Source: Platerodrilus igneus (lineage: Eukaryota > Arthropoda > Insecta > Coleoptera > Lycidae). From it: a DNA stretch of 64,000 bases. The stretch is taken from NCBI GenBank assembly GCA_036346225.1, contig JARFIW010000941.1:1111501-1175500 (forward strand), given 5' to 3'. Below are positions 50,801-62,292 of the stretch, piece after piece. The position numbers and the translations under genes are program-made. The notes under the pieces are model-generated. The model ran no database searches, was not told the DNA's origin, and was given only the letters and a program-made list of their open reading frames with translations. Positions within the stretch are counted from its first letter, which is position 1. Each line of letters starts with the position of its first letter.

Positions 50801-51922
50801 CTACAAGGCATACCTGCCTATATTTATAGGTTTTTCAAACCTCGAACCCAGCGTCCATCTGGACCATTAGCAAATCTGGAGTTATATGACTCTTTGATAA
50901 TGGTTGTTAAATATGTTCAACAAACTTGCTTCGCTAACGAAATAAAATTAGTAGTTTAATCAAAAACTTCCGAAGACTTTTCGTAAACTAACGCCCTTTA
51001 TTGATTCTGCAGGTATTTTGAGGGGGTGGGCGGTCGTCTGTCCCACTTGTCACTGCCTTATTCTGAAAAACACCTTGCTCTGTTGCCTAAGCAGTACTGG
51101 CTGACCGAACTGATCGTGTGAGCCACTCATGCAAAATACTGGCATGCAGGTATTAAGAGTACTGCATACCTTATTCAACGACAATTTTGGATAGTTTCCA
51201 TTAAAACAGCAGTGAGAGGCTATCTGTCTAGCTGTGTAAAATACTTTCATACCAATCCTTCACCGGTAACTCTTTTAATGGGAGACACCTACATATTGTA
51301 TCAATCAAATCAAGCTCTTTGCCTGTACGGGGGTAGAGTTTGCTGGTCTTCTCAACATTAAGGCGAGTCACTTAAGAGGATCCAGGACTCTTAAGGCCTA
51401 CATCTGTCTTTGTGTGGGTGTCGCTACTAAGGCGGTACACATCGATTTGGTATCCGATTTATCAACCGATACCTTTCTTGCTGCTCTGTGTCGCTTTATA
51501 GCTAGGCGTGGAAGATGCTCACATAGCTTTAGCGATTGTGGCACTAATTTTGTCTGCGCTAATCGTCAACTCGCTTCGCACCTTCATGATGCAACTGTGA
51601 TCGAGAGCATCACATGGTTCTTTGATCCCCCTAGCGCTCCACACTTTGGCGGTCTTTGAGAAAGCGGTGTTAAGTACGTCAAAACCCACCTCTCTTGGGT
51701 CATCGGTGATTAAATTTTAATCTTCGAGGAGCTCTGCACATTGTTGACGCAAATAGAGACTGCTCAATTCCAGGCCACTTTGTGCATTAAGCTCTGACCC
51801 AAATGATCTTCAATGCCTGACCCCAGGTCATTTTTTAACAGCTCCTCCAGAGGAGAATCTAACCAAGGTCAAGTTTTCATTATTAAAGCGCTGGAAATTA
51901 CTTCAAGGCCTCCACCTCGTTA
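47826..51922 (+). mobile_element. BEL/Pao retrotransposon, gag end, protease, RT, RNase H and integrase
   Basis: Order is as in Pao-type pol. Zinc-knuckle remnants (about 48090-48300), including CRQCGKPHPTLIHF. Protease (48347-48820) with ALLDPGLQASFI, where the active site DSG/DTG is now DPG. RT (48870-50040): IDQTLRRFWKIEELP, KIRVVFDASA, FVCDIRQMYRQI, and the catalytic YMDDF at residues 8-12 of the 49652 frame. RNase H-like segment (50045-50497): FCDASEEGYAAIIYF, KTRIAPIKRFSIPRLEL, WSDSSVALSWI. Integrase (about 51000-51720): degraded zinc-binding part, then GVATKAVHIDLVSDLSTDTF, SDCGTNFVCANRQL and PPSAPHFGGL, ending LLKRWKLLQGLH near 51920. At least ten stops or frameshifts. The 3' end and LTR are missing beyond 51922. 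Orientation is opposite to the adjoining gypsy element. Confidence 0.9.
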
Positions 51923-52397
51923 GAACCATTATTAATTAACGATGTTATAAAATGCAAACTGCCAAGAGAACCCAACTACTGTTTAGCTTTAATGATACCT
52001 GAAAGTCCATTGTTTCTCCTGCTACCTTTGTGTATCTCCATAAGGCAAAATATGTATAGTATACACAATTTCGCTGTTGAATGTTACATTAATTATTAAT
52101 AAAATTTGTGCATCTTACTTTTTCTGTCTCAGTGTACCCATATTTATCGTATACATTTTTTGGTATGCATTTCATCAAAGATTTTTATAATTTCATGCAC
52201 ATTTGCCATATATTTTTACTTATTACCACTGTCAATTTGTCATTAATCGTCACACTTACAACATATTAATATTGTATTGGAATGATTTTATAAAAACAAT
52301 CACAAAAACAAACATTTTAACTTTATTAATTAAACCAGACACGCATCTACAAACTATTTTATATAACTAAACACAAATATTGTTCAAAACATATTCT
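51923..52397. other. Intergenic; 3' flank of mRpL51
   Basis: No coding sequence. It includes the presumed mRpL51 3' UTR on the minus strand, immediately left of 52398. Confidence 0.4.
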
Positions 52398-52889
52398 CTA
52401 ATAATAACCAGTTTTTGTTTTCCTATTTAAAAATCTATACAAATAATTAATTCGTTTATTAAGCTGAAGCCATTTAGTTGGCCGCACAAAGCGATATGAT
52501 GTTTGCATAAGTGCTCTTCGTTTACGTAGCATTACCTGATATTCATTGCCTTGCACGCCCCTTAACCACCAAGGAACATTATATAATATCCTAGTAGGAT
52601 GTAAGTTCTCATTACCTAGAATATCAATGTAGTCATTCTGACCAAACAATGCTCGTTTTTCTGACCATGCATCTTTTGGTTGATATGTAGGCATAGGTAG
52701 TTTCCGGGCGCCTTTTATCCTAGGTAGCAATCCTTCTTTGAAAAGTTTATCATCGTAACCCCTTCTGCGGACAAGTGGACCATTATTTACTTTATCTATA
52801 TGGTATCGAAAACGAACACTAACTGCTTGTGGATACCAATTTTCAATTTGTTTGAAGACAGCACCGCATATAGAAGATAAAAAAGACAT
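52398..52889 (-). CDS. mRpL51: Mitochondrial ribosomal protein L51
   Basis: A nuclear-encoded component of the large subunit of the mitochondrial ribosome. The 163-residue protein begins [14 protein letters not shown], a short amphipathic Arg/Lys-poor presequence. It continues with [37 protein letters not shown], then the strongly conserved [20 protein letters not shown] block (residues about 75-94), [47 protein letters not shown] and ends RKTKTGYY. Length and motif order fit insect mRpL51. The frame is open upstream for ten more codons, but an intron acceptor (ttttctttttag) lies four bases before this ATG, so the start is placed here. It is intact, single-exon in its coding part, and lies in a clean patch between the BEL relic and AT-rich DNA. 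Presumably constitutively expressed. Confidence 0.93.
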   Translation of the reverse strand: MSFLSSICGAVFKQIENWYPQAVSVRFRYHIDKVNNGPLVRRRGYDDKLFKEGLLPRIKGARKLPMPTYQPKDAWSEKRALFGQNDYIDILGNENLHPTRILYNVPWWLRGVQGNEYQVMLRKRRALMQTSYRFVRPTKWLQLNKRINYLYRFLNRKTKTGYY

Positions 52890-52893
52890 CGCG

Positions 52894-52942
52894 CTAAAAA
52901 GAAAATAACGTGAATACATAAAGAAACATATGTTTAACTTAC
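52894..52942 (-). other. Probable 49-nt intron in the 5' UTR of mRpL51
   Basis: On the minus strand, GTAAGT begins at 52942 and a pyrimidine-rich stretch ends in TAG at 52894, four bases before the start codon. The size matches the 43- and 47-nt introns of the DPP gene. It is inferred from splice signals only. Confidence 0.55.
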
Positions 52943-54054
52943 ATTAAAGCCAATATTAAATACCAATTTAATATTAAGCTTTTGGTTGAAAACTATGGAA
53001 TTGAAACACACTATAGGTTATGGATTTAATTTTTTAAGTGTGCTACTAACTCCACTCGAACGTGAACTTAAAAGTAAATGTATGCGACTAAGCAGAGAAA
53101 TGATGACCACAAATTAATCTATTTTAAGTATTAATGTAGGCTCCCTGCTCTCTGTTTCGTACGTTGACCAATCAGAATATAGAAATAGTTTGATAGTCCC
53201 ATTCCATTTTTCAAAAGAAAAGTTGGTTGAAGTTGAACAATTTTCATCCGTTGCTCCGTTGACCTTGTAAAACTATCAGTTTATTGTGTAGGAATGTATA
53301 TGTTTATGTCACAAGTATTAACAAAACAGCTAGATTTCTTTTTCTGTATTGCCTGGCTTGGAAAGAACGAAGTCGTATTTATTTACTTCTGATTTATTTG
53401 ACATATGTATATGTTCAGCAGATAACATAAAGCATAAAATTGCTTGTTTCGTATTTATTCGTTAACGGACCAACGGAGAGCAGAGAACCTCGTTCTAACA
53501 ATCAATACAACAAATGTCATATATTAACTAACGTGTTTGTGCCAGTTTGACGTTAGCCTCTAATGACAACCGTATTTATTCATAGATTAATTAGTTTTCG
53601 CAATTTCTACAATTAAATAAATGATGCCTTAATAAAAATCTTTAAATAATTGATAATTATTACACTAGACAATATTTAATAAATAATCCCACATTCTTAC
53701 TATTCTCACATTTCATTTTATTTTTACATACTTATTTTGCTCCCGCAGTCATTGCTCAGTACATACATTTTTTTAGTTATTGAAACTTTAACAATTTGTT
53801 TTCTACTATTTATTTATCATGTTCTAGGAGCGGCTTCTTTGGTAAGTTTGCATAACTACACCATAAAATGAGAAAAGAGAAGATCTAAATTCAACATTAA
53901 CTAATAAATATCAATTTTTGAAATTTACTTTTTATTTAAATTTAGTCACAGTTAATTATTTATTAATGATTATTATCGCTAGAAATGAATTTTAAAGCAT
54001 AATCAATTTTGATGACAGCTAGAAACTTTAATCTATTTTGTGCACAAATTGCTC
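52943..54054. other. Upstream region of mRpL51; no other gene
   Basis: It should contain the mRpL51 promoter. A CCAAT element (gaccaatcaga, about 53163-53174) is present about 270 bp upstream, but no TATA box can be singled out. The rest is AT-rich with no coding sequence. Confidence 0.4.
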
Positions 54055-54150
54055 TGTAATGTTTGGGCACTGCTGGAAATAAAAAAATCACATGAGAAAG
54101 TGAAAAAAGTAATTTAAAACGGACAACTTATTGAAGCACCCTGAATAATT
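54055..54150 (+). repeat. Dispersed repeat D, copy 3
   Basis: 'tttgggcactgctggaaata' and 'gagaaagtgaaaaaagtaat' align with 17515-17570. The outer end 'gaagcaccctgaataattt' matches the terminal motif of the other copies (CAGGGTG read outward). 'taaaacggacaact', next to it, also occurs near 17262. Confidence 0.5.
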
Positions 54151-54464
54151 TTAATTTCAGAATAATAGTATTTAATAAGTTATTGCAATAAATAGCAGTT
54201 CCTTAAAAATCATAAATTTATAAATTTAATAATTCACCTGCATAATTACAGATAATTACAATGTACGCAAGACGCAATAAAAATCGTTTTACAAAGTAAC
54301 ACAAATGAAAACACCATGAGTTCATAAAACCTACAGATATTAGATTACACTCCCGATATCATTATACAGGACATGGTATTCATTTATATCACAGTTACGT
54401 GTGGTTAACACAAATAAACCATAACAATCAGTCATCTTACATAGGTTAGGCATATATTAATAGC

Positions 54465-55375
54465 ATACACCTCTTTGCTTCTTGGTTTCTTTGCGCCTTT
54501 GCTTGTTTGCTTCTTTGCCCCGTTGCTCCTTCGCTACTGTATTCCTAGTCTGTTTGCTCCTTCGCTTGTTTACTTCTTTGATTCATTGTTTATTAGTTTA
54601 ATAGCTTATTTGCTTTTTTTCTATTTACCGCTTTACTTCTTTGCACTTTGCTTCTTCGCTCCTTTTCTCCGTTGCTTATTTGCTTACGTTCTGCTTATTT
54701 GCTTTTTTGCTTCTGCGCTTCTTTGTTTTTGGGTTCTTTGTTTTTGCGCTTCTTTGCGTGTGTGCCTTTTTGCCTCTTTGCTTCTGTGTTTGTTTGCTTT
54801 TCTTTTGCTTCTTCGGTTTTGGCTTAAGCGTTTCTTAGCTTCTTGGCTACTTTACTTATGATCTCTTTTGCTCCTTCTCTGCGTCTTTGCTTCTGTGCTT
54901 CCTAGCTTCTTGGTTACTTTACTTCTTGTCTCTTTTGCGCCTGCTCTGCGTCTTTACTTCTGTGCTTCTTTGCTTTATGTGTTTCTTGGCATATCGGCTT
55001 CTCTGTTCGTGTATCTCTTTGCTTCTGTGTTTCTTTACCTCTTAGCCTTTTGTCTTATTCGGTTATGCCATTCTTTGCATTTTACTTTTTTGTTTCTTTT
55101 TTGGTTCTTTTTCGCTTAGTTTCCTTGCCTCTTATCTGCCTCCCTGCTTCTTCTTTGCTTCTTTGATACTGTGTTTCTTGACTTCTTTGCTTTTTTGCTT
55201 GTGCTCTTGTTTGTCTCTTTGCTTATGCACTTATGTGTTTCTTCGCTTAGGTGCTTGTTTGCTTCTTTGCATGGTAGACTCTTGGCTTATTTGCTTCTTT
55301 ACCTCTTTACTTCTTTAGACTTTACTTCTACGCTTCTTTGCTTTTTCCTTCTTTACTTCTTTTTTGAATACACTT
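54465..55375 (+). repeat. Degenerate pyrimidine-rich minisatellite (about 8-bp unit)
   Basis: About 0.9 kb built from variants of TTTGCTTC, often as 'tttgcttctttgcttc', with substitutions and occasional longer spacers. The plus strand is almost free of A in many stretches. The array creates long open frames of Leu/Phe/Cys/Ala (for example 54475-54861 and 54868-55119), which are a by-product and not genes. Confidence 0.85.
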
Positions 55376-57399
55376 TCGTAATATAATATCTTTAAGTAAA
55401 TTCTCATTGGTTGATAATTATTGCAAATATTATAGTGTATATTTCGATATTTGAGAGTATTTTTGAACAGCTAGGTAACCACTTCCAGATTTTCGAACGC
55501 ATTCCGTGACGTCAGCATTAACCGTTGTACGGGGGAGGAGATCAAAACTGTTGTACAAGCTTTAACTAGACCTAGTTTTCAGATTTAAAAATGGAAGGTT
55601 AAAAAATGCTTCACTTTGCGGTTTTATTAAAGGTAGTGTTTTTAATTAATTGCTATTTTAAAGTTATTTGATTGCATCAAAGCTTCAGTATTTATTTGAT
55701 GTTATTTGTTTTGGTTTTAAGATAGTAATTGATTTAATGATCTAGTTGTAATCCATACTTTTTGTTTGTAAATTTAATGCCACGATGTGTTTAATTTTTA
55801 AAGACACGTTTTAGCCGATGCAATCATAATAAATAAATCTTTAACTTTTGCTTGCTAGATTGAATATATTTAATTACCAAGCATTTATATAAAGATTTAG
55901 AACATGAATCTGGGTTTTTGTTTCTGTAGAATTTTGGTTTGTGTTTGTAACAAACATATGTTATAATTTGTTTTTAATGTTCTAATAATTTGCTATGATT
56001 ATGTAAACTGTTATTGGTTTGTATGGTAAGAGTATGTTTGAGCCTTTGTTGAATTTATTAACATTTTATGGTCGTGCGGGGTGGAATATTAGTAGTCAAG
56101 GTTTTTATCTTCCTGATGTTGTTCCTTCTCAACTTTAGCCAGGTAGTAATGGCACAGCCGTCTCTGGTACCTTCTAGAAAAGATTAGCTAAACTACACTA
56201 ATATTTCTTCAGTTTCATATGTAGGATGTCTGAGTAACTAAGTTGACATCCCGTTATATTAAAAGTGGACAAGGTGTTTGTTCGTCGCTCCATCCTTGGA
56301 GAGGTGTATTTATGCAGTTAGAAGCACAGGGTTGTTGAGGTTTTATCTGCCGATACTCTTTCCTCAGCGTTAACCCAGGTAGTCTGGCATTGTTTGCTTT
56401 TGTAATTCATGTTTAATTGATGGTAAACTAATTTTGAGGTTATCATATAATAATTAAAGTAGAGTAGTTAACTATTGTAGTTTTATTTCAAACCATCCCG
56501 CCTTAACGCCATCTGAGTGTGTATATTTGGGTTAAGCTTCGGTTACACAACATAAGTGTCACTAGGTACAGCCATAGACGTCTAGATCACAAGGCCAGGT
56601 TTTGTCAAGAGAGGACGTTTGTTCATCCGCAGGTAGGTTAGAGTACAGATATGTAGCTTCGACGACCAGGTGCGTTACATTACAGTATCAAATGAAATCT
56701 TTCACAAAAATTGCGCATTTACTGGTAATTAAATATTTCGATAGCAAAATTTATGGAAAGGGAACTCTTTTAAAAACGTCTTTATACACGCGGAATATTA
56801 TTATTCTTATCTAAAAACACTAGAACCAAAAATAATATTTACATAATTTGGGTTCTTTTCTTAATTTTGCTTAAGTAAACGGCGTTGTAAGTTCACGGAA
56901 TGGTGATCTTTGACCTTTTGATAACCCCTAGTCACTTCAATATATATAGGGTGTCAGTGGATAATTCTTTAGCTCTGATGCAGGGCCACATAACTGTTCA
57001 GGAAATGTAAATTCATGCTCAATTGAAGGAGCGGATTTTCAAGATAATTGGACTTTTTTGAGGTTTTCAAATGATGTAATTTACTCATTCTGTTTTGCAA
57101 AATAAATGGAGTTTAGTACGGTAAGAGATATGTTTCCTTTCATTATATTTGTAAAATATACAGTGGAACTCAAGGTTTTACTTAAGCGATCACAGGGATG
57201 TTCCAGTTAAGGATTGCATCAAAAGAGACCCCAACGTACTTCACTGTATGTTCACTGCTGGTACAGTATTTTTTAGTGCAAAAAAGAAAATTGCTTATAG
57301 TAGAATTAAGACAAAGCAATTTGCTAGAAGACTTTCAATGCAGGTATTGTTATGGTACAAAGTTATATCAACAGCATCGGCTGACTACAGTGATACAGG
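55376..57399. other. 2.0 kb without recognisable gene
   Basis: No supported coding sequence. A perfect CRE-type TGACGTCA is at about 55508-55515, near 'gtacgggggaggag', which is a locally GC-richer, promoter-like spot with no gene attached. 'tagggtgtcagtgg' near 56948 resembles the outward end of CAGGGTG-type elements. Confidence 0.45.
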
Positions 57400-57590
57400 A
57401 GTCACTCCTATGGATGAAATAATAAAAATGAAAAAATATAAAAAAATAAAGAAATAAGAAAATGGCTGAAATACAAACAAACTATGTAACTATAATCACT
57501 TACCCTGAAATGTTTTTCTCTTGTCATAATTAGAGGGAGCCAAACCGTTTCGTTTCAGCAACCATTTTTGATACTATCCTAACACAAAAG
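57400..57590 (+). repeat. Dispersed repeat E, copy 2
   Basis: Aligns with 26020-26200 in the same orientation. The short frame at 57198-57457 runs into it and is not conserved in copy 1. Confidence 0.55.
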
Positions 57591-57628
57591 ACAGTGATTC
57601 CGCGTAGGTCTTTTTTGCTTTAAGTTTT

Positions 57629-57634
<6 letters not shown>

Positions 57635-57669
<35 letters not shown>
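57635..57669. repeat. (TA)n microsatellite
   Basis: About 35 bp of uninterrupted TA dinucleotides. Confidence 0.95.
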
Positions 57670-57672
<3 letters not shown>

Positions 57673-57790
57673 CAGTGGATTCCTTTCAAAATTGGGCGTC
57701 ATAAAATATGCAGTGGATTCCCTTTGAAATCGGGCCCCACGAATTAAGCGTCAGAAATGTGCACTGTATTTCCCTTTTGAAGAAGCTTCA
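57670..57790 (+). repeat. Degenerate tandem repeat, about 48-bp unit
   Basis: 'gcagtggattcctttcaaaa', 'gcagtggattccctttgaaa' and 'gcactgtatttcccttttga' recur with 'ttgggcgtca' / 'cgggccccac' between them. That is three diverged units. Confidence 0.6.
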
Positions 57791-60037
57791 CTGTTGGGTC
57801 GACGTAAAAATGCTCTGGAAGGAAGCCCTACAACTTCGTGCCTGTATTTGATTTAATATAACCCTTGCTGAAAATGAAAAAAAAAAACTCTACTAATTTT
57901 CCACCTAAATAAGTTTTTGAATCCCAGCTTTGATTACTAGATGTTTTGGTTTAGTATCTTCTGAAGATGCTTTCCAAACTGATATTCCTCGGCTAGCACA
58001 GCTCACAGCTTCTTCAGAGATACTCACCACTGCTACTCATTCTCTTAACTAGTTTTATAATTAGTAATAAAAAAACTAAACAAATAATTCGACAACACAT
58101 ACAACCCTTTTATTCTAAGATAAAAAAATTAATTCACACCATCTCAATATATACAATATGAATCTACGTTAAACATTTTTATAACACTACTCGGTATCAA
58201 AAGAAATATCCCCTCGATTTTAGGCTCCTCTACATTTCATTAGGTTAGTTTAAAGTAGATGGGACTATCCTGGAACCTTAATTTATTTTCCCCTGGTCTA
58301 TGGTGATCTCAGTATAAACCTTTTTATATTTGTATGCTCAAATTTTAGCACTGAAAAATTACGCAAAAGACCCGTTTACCCCTTACATCAGTAAAATATT
58401 ATTCAAGCATTTACATTCTCAGATTTATAATAAAAAAATTGTCCTTCACATATGTCAATAAATTAATTTTCAGTTCATAAATATTTTCACCAAATAAACT
58501 CAAATTACTAATAGTTACATAAATCCACACCAGTACAACAGTTTCAACAAAAAAAAATCGTTACCTGGAGAGTATTCTGCTTCCAGATCACCACCTCTGT
58601 AGATGCCTTCCACAAGACTGCACGTACCAGGATCACTCCATGTTACCGGTTTCCGTTTTCAACAACAATTCCATCGCAAACTCGTTGTTTATTCAAATTA
58701 TCAACAATTTCTGCCGCTCCAGATCCAAACATCACCTCGCCTTCCACGCAATGTGCATCAAACACCCTCGTTTAATTTGTAAATAAATTTCTACTTACGA
58801 GTCATCCTGCTTCAATTATAACGATTTACTACGGCTCACTCCGTTTTAAATTAACTTGCACCTACTTGTGCATAAAAACACTTGTAAATCTTAGGTCGGA
58901 CTGCACTTGTCACGTGGTTTGTGGCTAGGATGATCTTCTTGTAGACTTGGAAAATTAAGAGAGAGCATGCCACCTTCAGCAATGCTTATATAATCACCAC
59001 CCCACTTTAGTTGTTTGTATTTTTGTTATCCATTCTTCGTAAGTTTGTACACAGCCATTCAATTCTACAAAATCCCCTAGCATATAACTACAACGGTCTA
59101 TCAAAACCCAAAAATTGTCAACATAACACTTCATTACCGCGAAAAACTATCTAACCAAAACCAACCGTTCAAATATGCTTTGAAATTTTCCCTTTCTCTC
59201 AGGTTCACACAAATACAATCACGCCTTTCGTGTGCGCGTTTATCCAATCTCCCTTGCACTCTTATAATAACACCTCTCAGCTTTGTCTATATTTCCTACC
59301 TAAAGTGTCTACGTTATTTCTGCCTTTCTAGTATCTCTTTCTGTCCTGTGTTTTCTGTCTTGCTTGTAGCCCCTCTATTACAATATTGTTCACGGTTACT
59401 TCTCCCTTCCCTTAGGCGTGTCTTGAAAAATCGATACCGTCCACAAACATGTTGCATCTCCGTCCTTCTTATTGCCTAACACGCGCTTGAAAATGTTTGT
59501 CACTTAAACACCTAATTTGTTTTATCTGCCTCTGCTACGTATTAAACATTGTCTGTCTCTTGATTGTATCGATCTGTTTTGCACTAGTAGACCATTGTTG
59601 TTAGTCTTGGATTTTTCCGTTAACACAAACTACCTCGAATTATTCTCAACGTAAACTAGCTTTTAGAAGAATTTTGTTCTATGGAATTCTCGACGGTTTT
59701 AGCGTGTTTTCCAATACTAAAGCTTGTAGCGTTCTTCGAAAGCTTTTAACTTATGCTATGTTTAATAAATGTACTTTGCGTAAATTATTGATTTTTATAC
59801 TGAAAAGCTTTAATCCTATTGATCTTTGTACACGATTTTTGACCTTGTCGTCGATCTTAATTGTTGTCCTTATATTATATTAACTTATACAAATTAAAAC
59901 TACATTATAATATGTAATTTAATCTCAATTTAATTATTGAAACATAAATAAATAAATAATTGATTTCTATGTACAGGGTACCTAAAATAAATAACTGCTC
60001 GGCCTATTTATACCTATCTAAGCCTATCCAATCACAG

Positions 60038-60040
<3 letters not shown>
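57791..60040. other. 2.2 kb without recognisable gene; possible minus-strand promoter
   Basis: No protein was recognised. On the minus strand, 'gattatataagcattgc' (about 58985-58998) looks like a TATA box, and about 185 bp further on a GTAAGT donor follows 'ggatgactc' (donor near 58798), which would fit a non-coding first exon. The sequence 58560-58800 is also locally less AT-rich. This is a weak inference. Confidence 0.35.

Positions 60041-60076
<36 letters not shown>
60041..60076. repeat. (TA)n microsatellite
   Basis: About 36 bp of TA repeats to the left of the hairpin at 60131. Confidence 0.95.
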
Positions 60077-60081
<5 letters not shown>

Positions 60082-60130
60082 CAAGTTATTTGCTGTCCGC
60101 AATAAGAAAATGTGTAGAACAATATATAAA

Positions 60131-60273
60131 ATAAGATGTATTTGTAAACAAACTCTTATGATAATAATAAGAGTTTATTGACGAATACAAATCGGCTAAT
60201 AGTTGTATAACCCGATTTGTATTCGTCAATAAGCTCTTATTATTTTCATTAGAGTTTGTTTATAGATACATCT

Positions 60274-60276
<3 letters not shown>
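60131..60276. mobile_element. Long hairpin (about 65-bp arms), MITE-like, between TA microsatellites
   Basis: The left arm 60131-60195 ('ataagatgtatttgtaaaca', 'aactcttatgataataat', 'attgacgaatacaaatcgg') and the right arm 60212-60276 are reverse complements with only a handful of differences. The loop is about 16 bp. TA-rich sequence flanks both ends, with a microsatellite of 58 bp directly at the right end, as expected for a TA-targeting element inserted into, or seeding, a TA repeat. No coding sequence. Confidence 0.85.

Positions 60277-60334
<58 letters not shown>
60277..60334. repeat. (TA)n microsatellite
   Basis: About 58 bp of TA repeats adjoining the hairpin. Confidence 0.95.
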
Positions 60335-60336
<2 letters not shown>

Positions 60337-62001
60337 TATTGATATGATAACGCCGTACTCGGTGTACTAAGTTCTGCTTAATGCCACCTCTCTGTGTATC
60401 TCTCAAATTAATCTTTTAATTTTATTATGCCAGGGCTAGCTTTTTTTAATTTACGTTACGATGATCAATTTTCTTTTTTCACCCCTTTATGATTACCTGT
60501 TTGAATTGATAAAACAAAGTCAATCAACATTCATATAATGAAAGAAAATAATATTTACAATTTTTGAAATTCTTTAAATACACCTTTCAATCAATTAATA
60601 TCATATGGATTATTTATTCCAACATTTATATACTTTTAATTCAATATAAAGTCACCAAAAACAAAATCTTTAAAAAAAAATCTGGAACGTTTGAGACTTC
60701 TTTATGATTTATTACGTAAGTTTAAACGTATGCAATGTTCCTTGTTGACTCTTTACAAGTTTTGGATAAATTGAGTAAATTCAGTATTAAAATTTAAATT
60801 GAAAAGATTCCTTAGAATTAAATAGATCTGACCTGCTTTGTTTCGTGTTGTGGATCAATACGCCCTCGTCTTTAATCGAATATTAATGCTCTGCTTTGTT
60901 GAACCAATATTTAAGTACAGTTACCCTTGTTTTCCAAAATCACCTCGTGCTTTATTCGATACTTCCCTGTATACGCCTTAACTTATTCCCAGAATTAAAA
61001 TTAGAATTGTTTTCGACGCAGATTAGAATTCTTTTCGACGCAGATTAGAATAGTTTTATAAGTGAACCAGAAATAATCCAAACGCCGATTACAATTGTCC
61101 CCATAGGACCATGGATTAAAAGCCCTATATCATTACAAAATATTTAATTTAAATTAATTAACCAATTTCTACTCACGTTTTCCTAAAAAAACGGCAAAAG
61201 CTTTTCATATATTCTTAACACAATTTTCATGCAGCACTATTTTCACTATATTATAAACTTTATTTATTCGACGAGTAGATTTCTGGTTAAAAGTGATGTG
61301 GATTCAACGTGCTTCAAGTGGAAACTGAGCTGTCTTATCACCGGTGGGTGTTAAATAGCCTTTTCCCACTACCTTTGGGTTAGGTTTTCAAACAGTTTTA
61401 CAGATTGTTTCAACCAACAAGGTTTGTCTTTAGTATTCCCTGTGTTTTTAAGCTGTTTTCTGATGAAATTCTTTCGGATTTCGTGTCATGGTTGTATATT
61501 TGCGATCTTTGATACCTTATTATTTGTTATTGTTGCCAGATTTTTAACTCACGTCAGTTGTTTTGTATAGATAAAGCTTTTGGAGAATTGTACAAATTAA
61601 ATGATGTAACATGAATGCTGTTTTCGTATTTATTTATTTATGCGTTTTCTTATCAAAGCGTTTATGGTTCCATTGTAATTGCATGAAGATTTGTTAGGTT
61701 TCATCTTATCTTCTGCGTCTTTCTTTTATAAACTTGTAGAACACTTCTCAACGTATGTTTAATTACATGTACGATTATTTCTCTGCTGAATACGCGTTCT
61801 ATTGTTGAAAGATATGCTTACTGGCATCGCTTAAAGTTAATTACGGTCTATATACAGGGTGTTCGATGCTTGCTATTTACATAATGTACGAATTACTTAT
61901 TTTTCTGCTAAATAAATGCAGTTTTTTGATTCCTATTGTTATTTACATTTACTACACGCCCCTTACTACTCAATACACCCCTAAACAACCACTTATCACA
62001 G

Positions 62002-62002
<1 letters not shown>
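60335..62002. other. 1.7 kb without gene; small 22-bp tandem repeat
   Basis: No coding sequence was recognised. At 61001-61052 a 22-bp unit containing 'ttttcgacgcagattagaat' is repeated twice with part of a third copy. Confidence 0.5.

Positions 62003-62034
<32 letters not shown>
62003..62034. repeat. (AT)n microsatellite
   Basis: About 32 bp of AT dinucleotides. Confidence 0.95.
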
Positions 62035-62035
<1 letters not shown>

Positions 62036-62243
62036 GTTGCCTTTATCTAAAATAACTTAAAACGCTGATTAAGCTTTGTCATAAATAAAAAGATTCTTGA
62101 AAGAAAGACGTTTCCTGACCCTCCCAAACTCCCAAATACTACTCAGTCACTGGGGTAGCTGGATATCTTTCCAAAATGACCTAATTTTTATGCTGGGTCA
62201 TAAATAAAAGCAAATAAAATTCAGCATATAATTAACCTCTATT

Positions 62244-62292
62244 CATCATCATCATTAGGTCTTCAGCCCTGGAACTGGTTAGACGAACTTGC
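62244..62292 (-). mobile_element. RTE 3' end, very short fragment
   Basis: 'tcatcatcatcattagg', 'tcttcagccctggaactgg' and 'ttagacg' match the RTE tail at 47286-47330. It is only about 48 bp long, either a minimal 5'-truncated insertion or the tail of a partner SINE. Confidence 0.65.

Noticed and set aside
52890..52919. Upstream start for mRpL51 adding ten residues
   Set aside because: Those codons lie in a likely intron ending ttttctttttag just before the favoured ATG, and the added residues are not typical of the family.
54475..55386. Long Leu/Phe/Cys-rich frames that look like multi-pass membrane proteins
   Set aside because: They are the translation of a degenerate TTTGCTTC minisatellite; all frames show the same composition and there is no gene context.
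59180..59479. 99-codon plus frame
   Set aside because: Leu/Ser-rich composition from T/C-rich DNA with no motif, no splice context and no homologous copy.
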